DNA of 40,370 nucleotides from contig SVRV01000024.1 in the NCBI GenBank assembly GCA_015064635.1, positions 1 to 40,370 of the forward strand. Reading direction: 5' to 3'. This document shows positions 24,690 through 33,611 of the stretch, piece after piece. The number at the start of each line of letters is the position of its first letter. Positions within the stretch are counted from its first letter, which is position 1. The position numbers and the translations under genes are program-made. Below the pieces are notes generated by a model. That model had not been told where the DNA came from, ran no database searches, and saw only the letters and a list, made by a program, of their open reading frames with translations. Source of the stretch: Oscillospiraceae bacterium (lineage in GTDB: Bacteria > Bacillota > Clostridia > Oscillospirales > SIG627).

Positions 24690-26522
24690 TTACTCGTATA
24701 TTCCAATCTCATAGATGTGCACGTCCTCGCATCCGTTGGTTGCGGTTACGGTAACGCTGACCTTATCGTACATTCCCGAAGGCACGTCAAGAACGTTCAT
24801 TCTCTGATGGTTGTCTGTGATATCAACAGTAAAAGCAAGCTTTTCATCCATCCAACCCTTCACCGTGTAATCTCTCACAAGCTCGGGCGGTATGCCGATT
24901 CGTTGCTGTCTCTGACGCTTGGAGTTCTGTGTCTGCTTCACAGAATAATTGAAATTCGTGTCAAATATCAGCCTTATTTCAGATATTTTTACAACTTCTT
25001 CAAATTCAAGGCTAACCGTTTCACCATTCTTTGAAATTCCGTCGGATACCCATAAATTTGAGTTATCCCCCTCGGGTCTGGTTATACCACTGAGTATGTT
25101 TTCCGCTTCAAAGCCTTTTTTCTCCGAGGTAGCGCTGACATTTGCATGAGGCAGAGAATTTCCAAATCCCGGAATATAACAGTCATCCTTTATCAGTCTT
25201 TTTTGTAATTCCGTGATATGCTCCGAAATTCCTCTCGGATTACAGCCGTATTCGATACACATTGCAGCCGCTGTACCCACAGCCTGACCGCCGACAGAAC
25301 AAGTGCCCATAACTCTGGTCGAACCCATTGCCAACTTTGATGCGCTGATATTTCTGCCCGCCATCATAAGGTTATCTATGTTCTTTGAACAGTATGAACG
25401 GTAAGGGATAGTGTACGCACCGTCAAAGGATATAACGGTTGACGGAAGCTTATCGAAATCATAGAGACCGTTGGGAGCATGGATATCCATAGGCCAGCCT
25501 CCGTATGCAACCGCATCGTCAAACTGACGGTTTTCAAGGACGTCGTTTTCGTTCAGCATATAATCGCCCACAAGTCTGCGGCTCTCTCTCGTGCCGGGAA
25601 GCATACCCACCCATTCAAGGTCATAGTTTTCCGCTCCGTGGTCACCGCCGTTTTTTATGTGGTCCCATATTCCATATATACAGGAAACAAGCTCGTCTCT
25701 TATCTCCTCGTATTCGTCAATAATGTCCTCACTCTTTCCGCTGAGCTCTACCCACCAGTATCCCGTATCAATTGCACTTGCACCAACCGTCATGATACGC
25801 AATTCCTCGTCGCTCATCTTCTTTTTAGCCTGCTCACTAACGCTTCCGTGAGTGCGATACTTCAATTGCTCCTCGGTAAAGGTGTATGCAAAATCCGGAC
25901 GCTTGAAATTCACCGAGTGCCCTCTGTCAACTGCCTTGAAAAGAAGGGTGTTACCCATTCTCTCGTTATTTGCCACGTCGGGGGCATCGGGCTCGTTAAA
26001 CTCGTCCTTCCCCTCCGAACCGATTCTGTACTCCGCACCCGCAAGGTAACCAAGAGTAGCATTACCCGTAGCATCCACAAAGATTTTTGCCGAAAACTCA
26101 AATCGAGTCTCGGTGGTTTGCTGATACGCCGTGATACTCTTTATTTTCCCATCCGAAACATCACAGTCATCCATTGCCGTATTCAGGTAAAAATCAAGGT
26201 TTTCTTGTTCTCTTACCTTCTTGTAAAGAAGCATATCCCATATACTGTAATTGAAATAATCGTTGTTTTTCTTGTTGTCAAGAAAAAGCTCATAAAGTAT
26301 TCCGCCCTCCTCAAGCCAGGGCTTTGCCATATTTGCAGACGCTCCACATACGTGCATTCTTATCTCACTTGATGCATTTCCACCGAATACGCTACGTGCT
26401 TGTACTATGGCGGTCTTTGCTCCGTGACGAGCCGAGGCAATTGCGGCACAAATTCCCGAAAGTCCGCCACCTACAACAATTACGTCATATTCTGCCTTTT
26501 TTATCTTTACTTCGCGCCTCAT
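24690..26522 (-). CDS. FAD-dependent oxidoreductase (FAD_oxidored family) with C-terminal galactose-binding-like domain
   Basis: 610 residues from the ATG at 26522 (AGGAG 9 nt upstream). An FAD dinucleotide site VIVVGGGLSGICAA is near residues 13-27, followed by FGGNASSEIRMHVCGA. The latter is typical of the PF12831-type oxidoreductases found in carbohydrate loci. FVDATGNATLGYLAGAEYR and NLMMAGRNISASKLAMGSTRVMGTCSVGGQAVGTAAA are further FAD contacts. The last 150 residues (NVSATSEKKGFEAENILSG, VSLEFEEVVKISEIRLIFD) look like an F5/8 type C (discoidin) fold, unusual in a protein without a signal peptide. Substrate unknown. Confidence 0.85.
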   Translation of the reverse strand: MRREVKIKKAEYDVIVVGGGLSGICAAIASARHGAKTAIVQARSVFGGNASSEIRMHVCGASANMAKPWLEEGGILYELFLDNKKNNDYFNYSIWDMLLYKKVREQENLDFYLNTAMDDCDVSDGKIKSITAYQQTTETRFEFSAKIFVDATGNATLGYLAGAEYRIGSEGKDEFNEPDAPDVANNERMGNTLLFKAVDRGHSVNFKRPDFAYTFTEEQLKYRTHGSVSEQAKKKMSDEELRIMTVGASAIDTGYWWVELSGKSEDIIDEYEEIRDELVSCIYGIWDHIKNGGDHGAENYDLEWVGMLPGTRESRRLVGDYMLNENDVLENRQFDDAVAYGGWPMDIHAPNGLYDFDKLPSTVISFDGAYTIPYRSYCSKNIDNLMMAGRNISASKLAMGSTRVMGTCSVGGQAVGTAAAMCIEYGCNPRGISEHITELQKRLIKDDCYIPGFGNSLPHANVSATSEKKGFEAENILSGITRPEGDNSNLWVSDGISKNGETVSLEFEEVVKISEIRLIFDTNFNYSVKQTQNSKRQRQQRIGIPPELVRDYTVKGWMDEKLAFTVDITDNHQRMNVLDVPSGMYDKVSVTVTATNGCEDVHIYEIGIYE

Positions 26523-26575
26523 AAATCTGTACTCCTGCCTTTTTATACTTAGACGGGGCAATCCCTACCGTTTTT

Positions 26576-26902
26576 TTAACACTCTTGAAAAAGTGAGTCA
26601 AGCTCTGCTCTCACCTCTTTGTAATTTTTCGGCCATTTCATATATCCCAATGCCGAAAAATGCTCTCCCGACTCATTTGTCATACTCATGTCAAACGAAT
26701 TGCCGTCATGTACACGTTTGTCGGATTTTATAAAACCGTTCCACTTGTCAACGCTGTGTGACAGAAGAATTTTCTCCAGTCTTTTTACAAACGCTTCATC
26801 AACCTTAAAGCTGTCGGAGGTTTCCGCACCTTTTTTCTTCACCTCGGCACAAGGGACACCGTCCTTGTAAGTCAAGGTGTATATCGTTTGCGAATTTGCC
26901 AT
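26576..26902 (-). CDS. Hypothetical 108-residue protein upstream of the FAD oxidoreductase
   Basis: No family recognised. It begins MANSQTIYTLTYKDGVPCAEVKKKG and is Lys/Glu rich, with FIKSDKRVHDGNSFDMSM and a C-terminal YMKWPKNYKEVRAELDSLF. No signal peptide or membrane segment. The ATG at 26902 has AAGGA close by. A promoter TTGATT-17-TATAAT lies upstream at 27028-27056. The FAD gene follows after 53 nt and is probably co-transcribed. Confidence 0.65.
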   Translation of the reverse strand: MANSQTIYTLTYKDGVPCAEVKKKGAETSDSFKVDEAFVKRLEKILLSHSVDKWNGFIKSDKRVHDGNSFDMSMTNESGEHFSALGYMKWPKNYKEVRAELDSLFQEC

Positions 26903-27027
26903 ATTTCCTTCGTTATAACGAAAGCAAAATCGGGTAAGTGATGAAATTTTAAAGCTCTTGCGCGAAAAAAGAGAAAAAAGCACAGTTCTCCCTCCATGTT
27001 TTAAAATTCTGCCGTCTGCCTGCTATC

Positions 27028-27056
27028 ATTATATAGCAAATCACAGATAAAATCAA
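27028..27056 (-). promoter_or_regulatory. Promoter of the hypothetical-FAD oxidoreductase transcript
   Basis: Minus strand TTGATT (27051-27056), 17-nt spacer, TATAAT (27028-27033). Confidence 0.6.
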
Positions 27057-27083
27057 GAACTTTAAAACACAGAAAAATCTTTT

Positions 27084-27896
27084 CTATATTTCTCCCTCTT
27101 GAGCCTTTCTTTTCAGCTCGTTTAATACTCTCGGATACAGCTGACAGGACATTCCTCCGTCAACTATCATCTCTGTACCCGTCACATTCTTCGACATATC
27201 CGTGCCAAAGAACCAGCAGGCGTTTGCGATATCCTCAAAATCCGATATATCTCCAATGGGAGTGAGACTACCGTTGACAATTTGCTTATTTCCCATCTGC
27301 ACCCAGCGCTCAGTCTTGATTGTGCCGGGAAGCACCACGTTGCATCTTATTCCGTACTGACCAAGGTCAACTGCAAGCGCCTTGGCAAAGGCATTGATAC
27401 CTCCCTTTGAAGCGGAATATGCTGCTCGATTGGGAATGGCTCGGTAGGCTGTATTGGAGCTGATGAACACCACAGAGCCCTTACCCTTTTCTCTCATGCG
27501 AAGCGCCGCCTGGCGAATAATGGTAAAATTCCATACAAGGTTGGTTTCAAACACACGCTGAAAATCCTCAACGGGCACCGTCCAAAAATCCTGACCTGCC
27601 GCGGGATCTTCGGGATAAAAGCCCATATCTGCGGCATTGAGAATAACCGTTTCCACAAAGCGCCCCGTCTTATCTATATCGTTAAAAATATCAATTACAC
27701 GGCTCTCGTCTCTGATGTTACATTCATATCCCTTGGAAAAGATTCCGTAGTCCTCGGAAAGCCTTTTTGCACTTGCCTTGGCATCCTTTCCACGTCTGCT
27801 GGTGATAAATACATCCCAGCCTTGCTTGGCAAAAAGCTCCGCTATTCCATATCCTGTGCCGCTTTGAGCACCTGTTATAAATACTGATTTATTCAT
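27084..27896 (-). CDS. SDR family NAD(P)-dependent oxidoreductase
   Basis: 270 residues from the ATG at 27896. The cofactor motif is TGAQSGTGYGIA (TGxxxGxG) near residue 8. The NAG-type motif is LNAADMG, the catalytic Ser lies in VFISSNTAYRAI, and YSASK gives the YxxxK pair. It is the last gene of the dehydratase-GH16-GH39 operon, 16 nt after the GH gene. A sugar or sugar-acid dehydrogenase function is likely from context; specificity is unknown. Confidence 0.9.
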   Translation of the reverse strand: MNKSVFITGAQSGTGYGIAELFAKQGWDVFITSRRGKDAKASAKRLSEDYGIFSKGYECNIRDESRVIDIFNDIDKTGRFVETVILNAADMGFYPEDPAAGQDFWTVPVEDFQRVFETNLVWNFTIIRQAALRMREKGKGSVVFISSNTAYRAIPNRAAYSASKGGINAFAKALAVDLGQYGIRCNVVLPGTIKTERWVQMGNKQIVNGSLTPIGDISDFEDIANACWFFGTDMSKNVTGTEMIVDGGMSCQLYPRVLNELKRKAQEGEI

Positions 27897-27912
27897 TATT
27901 TCACACCTTACT

Positions 27913-29328
27913 TTAAATCTCTTCCATGTCACAAAAGCTACCGAAGGTAAGCATCAAGGGACTGTCTGTTACGGGAATGTTGGTAAGCACGCCATCCTTT
28001 TCCAACATACTGTCACTGAGTCTATAAACGCTTCCGTCCAAAAGGTCGGTAAGGTAAATTTCCTTACCCGCTACCTCCTCCTTCAGCTTCACGGAAACCG
28101 TACCCTCATAGGTCTCTGAAAGGATGTTTTTCGGCACCCAAAAAATGACCGCCACAGAGCCGTCACCACGCTTGAAGGCGTAATGCGCGGTAGAGTCAAA
28201 ATCAAAATCAACATCCTGCAGGCGAATCGATTCTAAAACAAGACCTTCAAGAGGCACTTCACAGACCTCATACTCCTCCGAAAGGACACTGCAAAGGGTC
28301 TGCAATGCATAATAGGAGGGCTTGGGAGTATAAGTTCCCACAGATTTTCCGTTTTCGTCAAAATCTGCTCCGATAACTCCGAAATAGCCGTAATCGAGAT
28401 AGGAGGCAACGTCTCCCACGCTTCCGTTGAGAGCCTCTATCATATCCATGCAGGAAAAATATGAGGAGAATTCAACACCGTGGGCAATATCTGTTATGAG
28501 ATGGCGAAGAAGGAACTTCGCCTGCTTTGCCATAGTCCACGCACCGCCTCGCAATGCACCCGCTCCGTCCGAGCGTGACTGTGTGCCGCTTTCTCCTTGG
28601 AATATCTTAAGATTCGGCTTGTTATATTCCTCACGCATAGCCTTGAAGAAATCAATACGTCCCGTCCACACATCCTCACATACGCTGTATGTATGGTAGG
28701 ATATGCCGTCCAGATATTCAAGCACACCTGTTTTGGCAAATTCCGTGGCAAATGCCTCATCATAGCAGAGAGTCAAGCCGATGACCTCACAGCTCTCGTC
28801 CGCCCTTTTGCACTCTTGAGCTGTAACCTTGTTAAACTCGGCAAGCTCAACAGCATTTGGCCCGTGCTTCCAGCACCACTGTCCGTCGGGCTCGTTCCAC
28901 ACCTCATAGTAATGTATTCTGTCCTTGTAATGTCTGACTGTTGCGTTTACATATCTCCGCCATGCCGCTTTTTCCTCCTCGGTAAAAATAGGAGGAACTC
29001 CCACCGCACCGAACACCTTTTTTGCGTCCTCGCTGTAAAGCTCGTTTCCGTAGCAAAGACAAAGCCAGGGCTCAACACCGATGGATATCATTTTATCCAC
29101 AATCCTATCAAGCCACTCGAAATCGTAGACTCCCTTTTCCTTTTCGGTTCTCTGCCAGCCTGACTGCAGTCTCGCCCATTTTATTCCGCTTTCAGCCACA
29201 TAGCCGTATGCCTTTTCGGGGTCAAAAACGTCTCGGTCAAGCTTTTCAAAGCCAAGCCCTATTCGTGAGCCCTTGATATCTATTGATCTTTTAGCCTTGA
29301 TCTTTCCAACCTTTATAAGTCTTTCCAT
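27913..29328 (-). CDS. GH39-like (clan GH-A) glycoside hydrolase, intracellular
   Basis: 471 residues, no signal peptide. A TIM barrel with the acid/base E146 in YEVWNEPDG and the putative nucleophile E246 in IFQGESGTQ, the two-glutamate arrangement of clan GH-A retaining enzymes. GVYDFEWLDRIVDKMISIGVEPWLCLCYGN is typical of GH39/GH-A barrels. A beta-sandwich domain follows from about residue 370. It is placed 1 nt after the GH16 gene. It should hydrolyse imported oligosaccharides, with beta-xylosidase-like chemistry as a guess. Confidence 0.82.
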   Translation of the reverse strand: MERLIKVGKIKAKRSIDIKGSRIGLGFEKLDRDVFDPEKAYGYVAESGIKWARLQSGWQRTEKEKGVYDFEWLDRIVDKMISIGVEPWLCLCYGNELYSEDAKKVFGAVGVPPIFTEEEKAAWRRYVNATVRHYKDRIHYYEVWNEPDGQWCWKHGPNAVELAEFNKVTAQECKRADESCEVIGLTLCYDEAFATEFAKTGVLEYLDGISYHTYSVCEDVWTGRIDFFKAMREEYNKPNLKIFQGESGTQSRSDGAGALRGGAWTMAKQAKFLLRHLITDIAHGVEFSSYFSCMDMIEALNGSVGDVASYLDYGYFGVIGADFDENGKSVGTYTPKPSYYALQTLCSVLSEEYEVCEVPLEGLVLESIRLQDVDFDFDSTAHYAFKRGDGSVAVIFWVPKNILSETYEGTVSVKLKEEVAGKEIYLTDLLDGSVYRLSDSMLEKDGVLTNIPVTDSPLMLTFGSFCDMEEI

Positions 29329-29329
29329 A

Positions 29330-30151
29330 TTATTTTACCTCATCAAATACTCGCACATAGTCCACCACAAAGGTATCTCCCACATTGTCAAATGCCTCCT
29401 TTACAGGCTTATGGTCCTCATAGCGATATCCCTTCACCTCGGTGGAAATAAGTATGAAATTGCGTCTGTTTGAAGTGAAGTCGGTTATTTTTCCATCCTC
29501 CTTGCCGTCAACGAAATATGTATATCCCGTCTCATCCCACAAAAGCCCGAAGGTGTGGAATTCTTCTTTGTTTTCAATTTCAAAGCCACCACCCACACAT
29601 CTTCTCTGCATATCAAGTCCGTAACCGCCGGTAAAAACATTGTGACGGTGTACCTCACCCGGGTAAAAGGATTCCATAATGTCTATTTCAACACCTGTGT
29701 CATCGGGGTCAAGAGAGGCACCGATAACGGGAGACTGAAGCCAGAATGCCGACCACCAGCCCTCCTTTTGCTGGAGTCTGCAGCGACATTCAAAATAGCC
29801 GTGAGAATGGGTATATTTGTTTTCGTGAAGCTTTCCGATATTCCACTGCAAATGGTCGTGACCGAACACCGTTTTTTCTATGGGCTGGTCCATGAAATTG
29901 TAACCTGTCTGAAGCTGTGAGCTGACAGGCATTCCGTCCTTCATCATCATGGTGAATACTGCGTTGCTGTTTCCGTCCAGCTTTACCCCCTCATCCGTCC
30001 ACGCAGGCCACCTCATCCCCATCATTGACATGCGGTAGTCCCATTTTGTACGGTCAAGCTCGGTTCCGTCAAATTCATCACTCCACACAAGCCTCCAATC
30101 GCCCTCGGGAAGAAGGCTTGGCTCGTGCCCTTTAACTTCAAATCTTTGCAT
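29330..30151 (-). CDS. GH16 family glycoside hydrolase without signal peptide
   Basis: 273 residues. The catalytic signature EIDIME gives E155, D157 and E160. The N-terminal WSDEFDGTELDRTKW and HGYFECRCRLQQKEGWWSAFWLQ are standard GH16 strands. GH16 enzymes are endo-acting beta-1,3/1,4-glucanases, galactanases, agarases or carrageenases, and nearly all are secreted. The lack of an export signal here is unusual and points to oligosaccharide processing in the cytoplasm. ATG with AAGGAG upstream. Confidence 0.88.
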   Translation of the reverse strand: MQRFEVKGHEPSLLPEGDWRLVWSDEFDGTELDRTKWDYRMSMMGMRWPAWTDEGVKLDGNSNAVFTMMMKDGMPVSSQLQTGYNFMDQPIEKTVFGHDHLQWNIGKLHENKYTHSHGYFECRCRLQQKEGWWSAFWLQSPVIGASLDPDDTGVEIDIMESFYPGEVHRHNVFTGGYGLDMQRRCVGGGFEIENKEEFHTFGLLWDETGYTYFVDGKEDGKITDFTSNRRNFILISTEVKGYRYEDHKPVKEAFDNVGDTFVVDYVRVFDEVK

Positions 30152-30161
30152 ATTTATCTCC

Positions 30162-31322
30162 TTAAAAATAGAATTCTGTCTTAGCGGGTCTTATATCCGT
30201 CAGCGCTCCCGTGTAATGACGGAGTGTGTGCACCTGATATGGATGCTTCAGACACTCCTCCTCGTTTATCTCGATGCCGAGGCCCGGCTTGTCGGGGACG
30301 GTGATATATCCGTCACTGTATTCAAGGCTCTCGTTTGTCACGTCCCCACGCCACTCAACGTCGCTGTACATTATCTCAAGTATTTCAAAATTGGGACAGC
30401 AAGCGGCAAGCTGCAGGGTTGCGGCATTTGCCACGGGACCCGACGGGTTGTGAGGTGCAAAGGGAATATATCTGCATTCCGCCTCAGCCGCTATTTTTTT
30501 AAGCTCCATAATTCCGCCCGCATGGGAAATATCCGGCTGTATGTAATCACATGCCATTTTATCAAACAAAGGCTTGTAGTCCCAGCGTGTATAAAGTCTC
30601 TCCCCTGCCGAAATCGCAACGGGTGACCTGTCCTTTACTTCCTTTAAGGCATCAAGGTTATCGGGAGGTGTAGGTTCTTCAAAAAACATAGGCTTAAACT
30701 GTTCAAGCTCTTTTGCAATTTTCACGGCTGTGGGAATATTGAATCTTCCGTGACCTTCTATAAGCAAATCAACGCCCTCTCCCACTGCATCTCTCACAGC
30801 GGCAACGCATCTGAGAGCACGGTCAAGCTCGGCATTTGAAATATTGAGATAGTTCTTGCCAAAGGGGTCCCATTTCATAGCGGTAACTCCCCGCTTTACG
30901 GCAATTTTTGCCTTTTCGCCAAACTCCTCGGGCTCCTTCGCACCTGCAAACCAGCCGTTGACATATATTCTCACCTTATCATTTATTTTGCCGCCTAAAA
31001 GCTGATAGACCGGTACACCAAGAGACTTGCCCAAAATATCCCACAGCGCCATTTCAACAGCAGAGAGCGCCGACATGAGAACTGCACCGCCTCTCCAATA
31101 AGCATCTCTGTAAATATCATGCCAATGCTTTTCGATCGTCAGGGGATCTTTACCCACAAGATATTCCTTTATATGCTCCACCGCACCAATGAGAGCCTTT
31201 TCCTTGTATTCTAAAGTTGCCTCTCCCACACCCGTGATTCCCTCGTCGGTGTACACCTTGACAAACACCCAGTTTGTCCTGAAGCAATCTACTGTAAATG
31301 TTTTTATATCCGTTACCTTCAT
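30162..31322 (-). CDS. Mandelate racemase/muconate lactonizing enzyme family dehydratase (galactonate dehydratase-like)
   Basis: 386 residues. Enolase-superfamily active site: K150 in TAMKWDPFG, E189 in LIEGHGRFN, E215/E216 in FFEEPT and E241 in SAGERLY as metal ligands, and a His in FAPHNPSGP. A capping domain lies at residues 1-115. It probably dehydrates a sugar acid to a 2-keto-3-deoxy acid; D-galactonate dehydratase is the nearest named type. A cycloisomerase role (as for anhydrogalactonate) cannot be excluded. First gene of a four-gene operon divergent from an AraC regulator. Confidence 0.85.
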   Translation of the reverse strand: MKVTDIKTFTVDCFRTNWVFVKVYTDEGITGVGEATLEYKEKALIGAVEHIKEYLVGKDPLTIEKHWHDIYRDAYWRGGAVLMSALSAVEMALWDILGKSLGVPVYQLLGGKINDKVRIYVNGWFAGAKEPEEFGEKAKIAVKRGVTAMKWDPFGKNYLNISNAELDRALRCVAAVRDAVGEGVDLLIEGHGRFNIPTAVKIAKELEQFKPMFFEEPTPPDNLDALKEVKDRSPVAISAGERLYTRWDYKPLFDKMACDYIQPDISHAGGIMELKKIAAEAECRYIPFAPHNPSGPVANAATLQLAACCPNFEILEIMYSDVEWRGDVTNESLEYSDGYITVPDKPGLGIEINEEECLKHPYQVHTLRHYTGALTDIRPAKTEFYF

Positions 31323-31334
31323 ACACTCGTCTCC

Positions 31335-31396
31335 TTGACATATTTGTAATTTTATATTATTATATTAATTACTGAATTACTATAATATTATTACTG
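31335..31396 (+). promoter_or_regulatory. AraC gene promoter and direct-repeat operator candidate
   Basis: TTGACA (31335-31340), 17 nt, TATTAT (31358-31363). ATTACTG occurs at 31368-31374 and again at 31390-31396, 22 nt apart, with a third ATTACT at 31376. Two-turn direct repeats are typical AraC half-sites. The region also drives the divergent dehydratase operon. Confidence 0.5.
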
Positions 31397-31428
31397 TATT
31401 TATTAGAAATCTTATTGAGGTGATAAAT

Positions 31429-32229
31429 ATGCAGCTTCCAGAAATCGTCACGGTGGGAATATATGATTCTAAAGTTGCCGCAAAAAATGTTAAAATAAGC
31501 AATAACAGAAAAACATCAATGTTTGAGCTTGAATTGCCCATTTGCGAAAGCGGTATTTCATACATCGGCTCAAACTCCGCACCCATTACCGAAAACTTGA
31601 TTATATGTGCAAAGCCGGGGCAGACAAGACATACCAAATTCCCCTTCAAGTGCTACTTCGTGCATATGATATTACACGAAGGGATCCTTTTTGATACCCT
31701 CATGAATACTCCCGATTTTTTCGAGACAGACAGAAGAGAGCTTTATAAGGGGATATTTGAAAAAATGATAAAGAGACACAGTACCCTTGCAAAATCGGAC
31801 ACCATAATGCTTCAAAGCCTTGTCCTTGAGGTTATATACACCATAAGCCGTGATACGGCAAGGCTCGTCAGAGGCAAGAGCGGAATTGACACACCGTCCC
31901 CCGCTGTTGAGAAAACCATAAACTATATCAAAAACAATCTGACGGAGGACCTCTCCCTTGAAGCTCTGGCATCCGCCGTATCACTCAGCCCCATTCATTT
32001 CCACAACATTTTCAAGCGTGCTGTCGGTAAGACTCTCCGTGACTACGTGGAGGAGCAAAGGCTGAAAAAGGCAGTGGAGCTGCTTATTTCAACTAATTAT
32101 TCGCTGACCAAAATAGCCTTTGAATGCGGCTTTTCCTCACAAAGCTATTTCAGCTACGTTTTCAAGAGAAAAATGAAAAAAACACCCCGTGAATATGCCA
32201 CGGAGATGTACAGTCAATATGAAATATAA
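31429..32229 (+). CDS. AraC-family transcriptional regulator
   Basis: 266 residues from the ATG at 31429 (GAGGTGA 5 nt upstream; a GTG at 31420 lies inside that site). The N-terminal cupin-like sensor part is poorly conserved. The C-terminal two-HTH DNA-binding domain is clear: LSLEALASAVSLSPIHFHNIFKRAVGKTLRDYVEEQRLKKA and LTKIAFECGFSSQSYFSYVFKRKMKKTPREYA. Divergent from the dehydratase-GH operon, it is its likely activator. Confidence 0.92.
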   Translation: MQLPEIVTVGIYDSKVAAKNVKISNNRKTSMFELELPICESGISYIGSNSAPITENLIICAKPGQTRHTKFPFKCYFVHMILHEGILFDTLMNTPDFFETDRRELYKGIFEKMIKRHSTLAKSDTIMLQSLVLEVIYTISRDTARLVRGKSGIDTPSPAVEKTINYIKNNLTEDLSLEALASAVSLSPIHFHNIFKRAVGKTLRDYVEEQRLKKAVELLISTNYSLTKIAFECGFSSQSYFSYVFKRKMKKTPREYATEMYSQYEI

Positions 32230-32260
32230 AAAGCCAAGGTCGATGACCTTGACTTTTTTT
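32229..32260 (+). terminator. Terminator of the AraC gene
   Basis: CAAGGTC-GAT-GACCTTG (32235-32251) followed by ACTTTTTTT. Confidence 0.8.
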
Positions 32261-32309
32261 GCTTATTTGATTTGCTTTTCAATCTCCTCAATCATATACC
32301 TGCCCATTT

Positions 32310-33593
32310 TTACAACCCCTTATGCGTCATTTCCTCGGTTATTTTCAAGAATTTGTCTATATCCTCGGTGCCGTGGCAGTGTAGCGGTGACACTCGTATT
32401 GCACCCTCTATCCCAAGAGCATCAAGAATTCGCTTTGAATAGATGCTTGAGCTGATTCTTTCGTAAACAGTAACACCCCTTTTTTGATATTCGGCAACAC
32501 ATTCTGTCATATCACGCCCTTCAATTGCCATTGCCACAATAAGGTCACGGGATGTCAGGTCACATGTGTCAAGGAACACCCTTACCCCCGGAATATGCCG
32601 AAGTCCTTTTATCTCATTTGTACCCTCAAGCATTCTGTAAAGAAGCGCCCGCTCGTGAAGGTGGATACGCTCCATGCCGTGAAGGAACAGCTCTCTCCTG
32701 TCCCCCTCACCCATACAATGCTTTCCTATATGACACACATAGTTTATTATTTCAAGTGCGGCAGCAAAATTTCCGGGAGCACTTGTCCCGAGTTCAAAGG
32801 TCTTTTGCTCCTTTTTGGTAAGCTTATGATGTGGAAGAGAGGCAACTCTGTCCGACACATAGGCAAAACCGCAGCCTCTTACCCCGAAAAACTTATAGGG
32901 TGCAAAATTCATTCCATCAATTTTGAGCCTATCAACATCAAGGGAGAAATGAGGAGCATGCTGCACCGCATCGGAAATTATGTATAAATCGGGCTTTATC
33001 TCCCGTGCCTTCTTCACAATTTCCGCAATATCCATAATATTGCCCGAAATATTTGATGCAGACATTATGCTCAAAAGGCAGGTGTCCTTATCAACAAGCT
33101 TTATGACCTCCTCCGCATCAATTCCGCCCGTTATGGGATTTGCGGGAACAACTCTCATTTCCCTGCCCGTTTTTTTACAGTAATACTCTACCGCATCAAA
33201 CGCTGACGGATGCTCGATGGAGGAAACCACAGCATTTTTGCCGGGTATGTTTTCCATTATAAGTCCCACCATATGAAACATTGTCTGCGATGCGGTGAGC
33301 TCGGTTATGAGCGCACCGCTTTTTGTTCCGAATATTATTTCAAGTATTTCCCTTGTACCTTTTTCAACCAAGCCTTTAAGATAAAGTGAGCGCTCATGTA
33401 TTCTTTCGGGGCAATCGGGGAAGCACTCATATTCCGCCTTCGCCTCCACGCATTTTTTAAGTCTGAGACTGCCTCCCGAGTTCTCAAAAAAGAGTCTTTT
33501 TCCATACACGGGATCTGCATCGGCATAACAAAATTTTTCTTTTAATTCCTTTTGATATTCTTCTTCAAATAAAAGTCCGTTGTTATAATTCAA
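32310..33593 (-). CDS. Class V aminotransferase (cysteine desulfurase-like fold), TTG start
   Basis: 427 residues. PLP fold-type I class V traits: SSIEHPSAFDAVEYY, SNISGNIMDIAEIVKKA, IISDAVQHAPHFSLDV, and the PLP lysine in NFAPYKFFGVRGCGF. It could be an aminotransferase, a desulfurase or a selenocysteine lyase-like enzyme. The start is TTG, supported by GAGGA 6 nt upstream and no better ATG. It starts 18 nt after the M14 peptidase stop and is the last gene of the operon. Confidence 0.85.
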   Translation of the reverse strand: MNYNNGLLFEEEYQKELKEKFCYADADPVYGKRLFFENSGGSLRLKKCVEAKAEYECFPDCPERIHERSLYLKGLVEKGTREILEIIFGTKSGALITELTASQTMFHMVGLIMENIPGKNAVVSSIEHPSAFDAVEYYCKKTGREMRVVPANPITGGIDAEEVIKLVDKDTCLLSIMSASNISGNIMDIAEIVKKAREIKPDLYIISDAVQHAPHFSLDVDRLKIDGMNFAPYKFFGVRGCGFAYVSDRVASLPHHKLTKKEQKTFELGTSAPGNFAAALEIINYVCHIGKHCMGEGDRRELFLHGMERIHLHERALLYRMLEGTNEIKGLRHIPGVRVFLDTCDLTSRDLIVAMAIEGRDMTECVAEYQKRGVTVYERISSSIYSKRILDALGIEGAIRVSPLHCHGTEDIDKFLKITEEMTHKGL

Positions 33594-33611
33594 TTTTATT
33601 CCTCATCCTTC

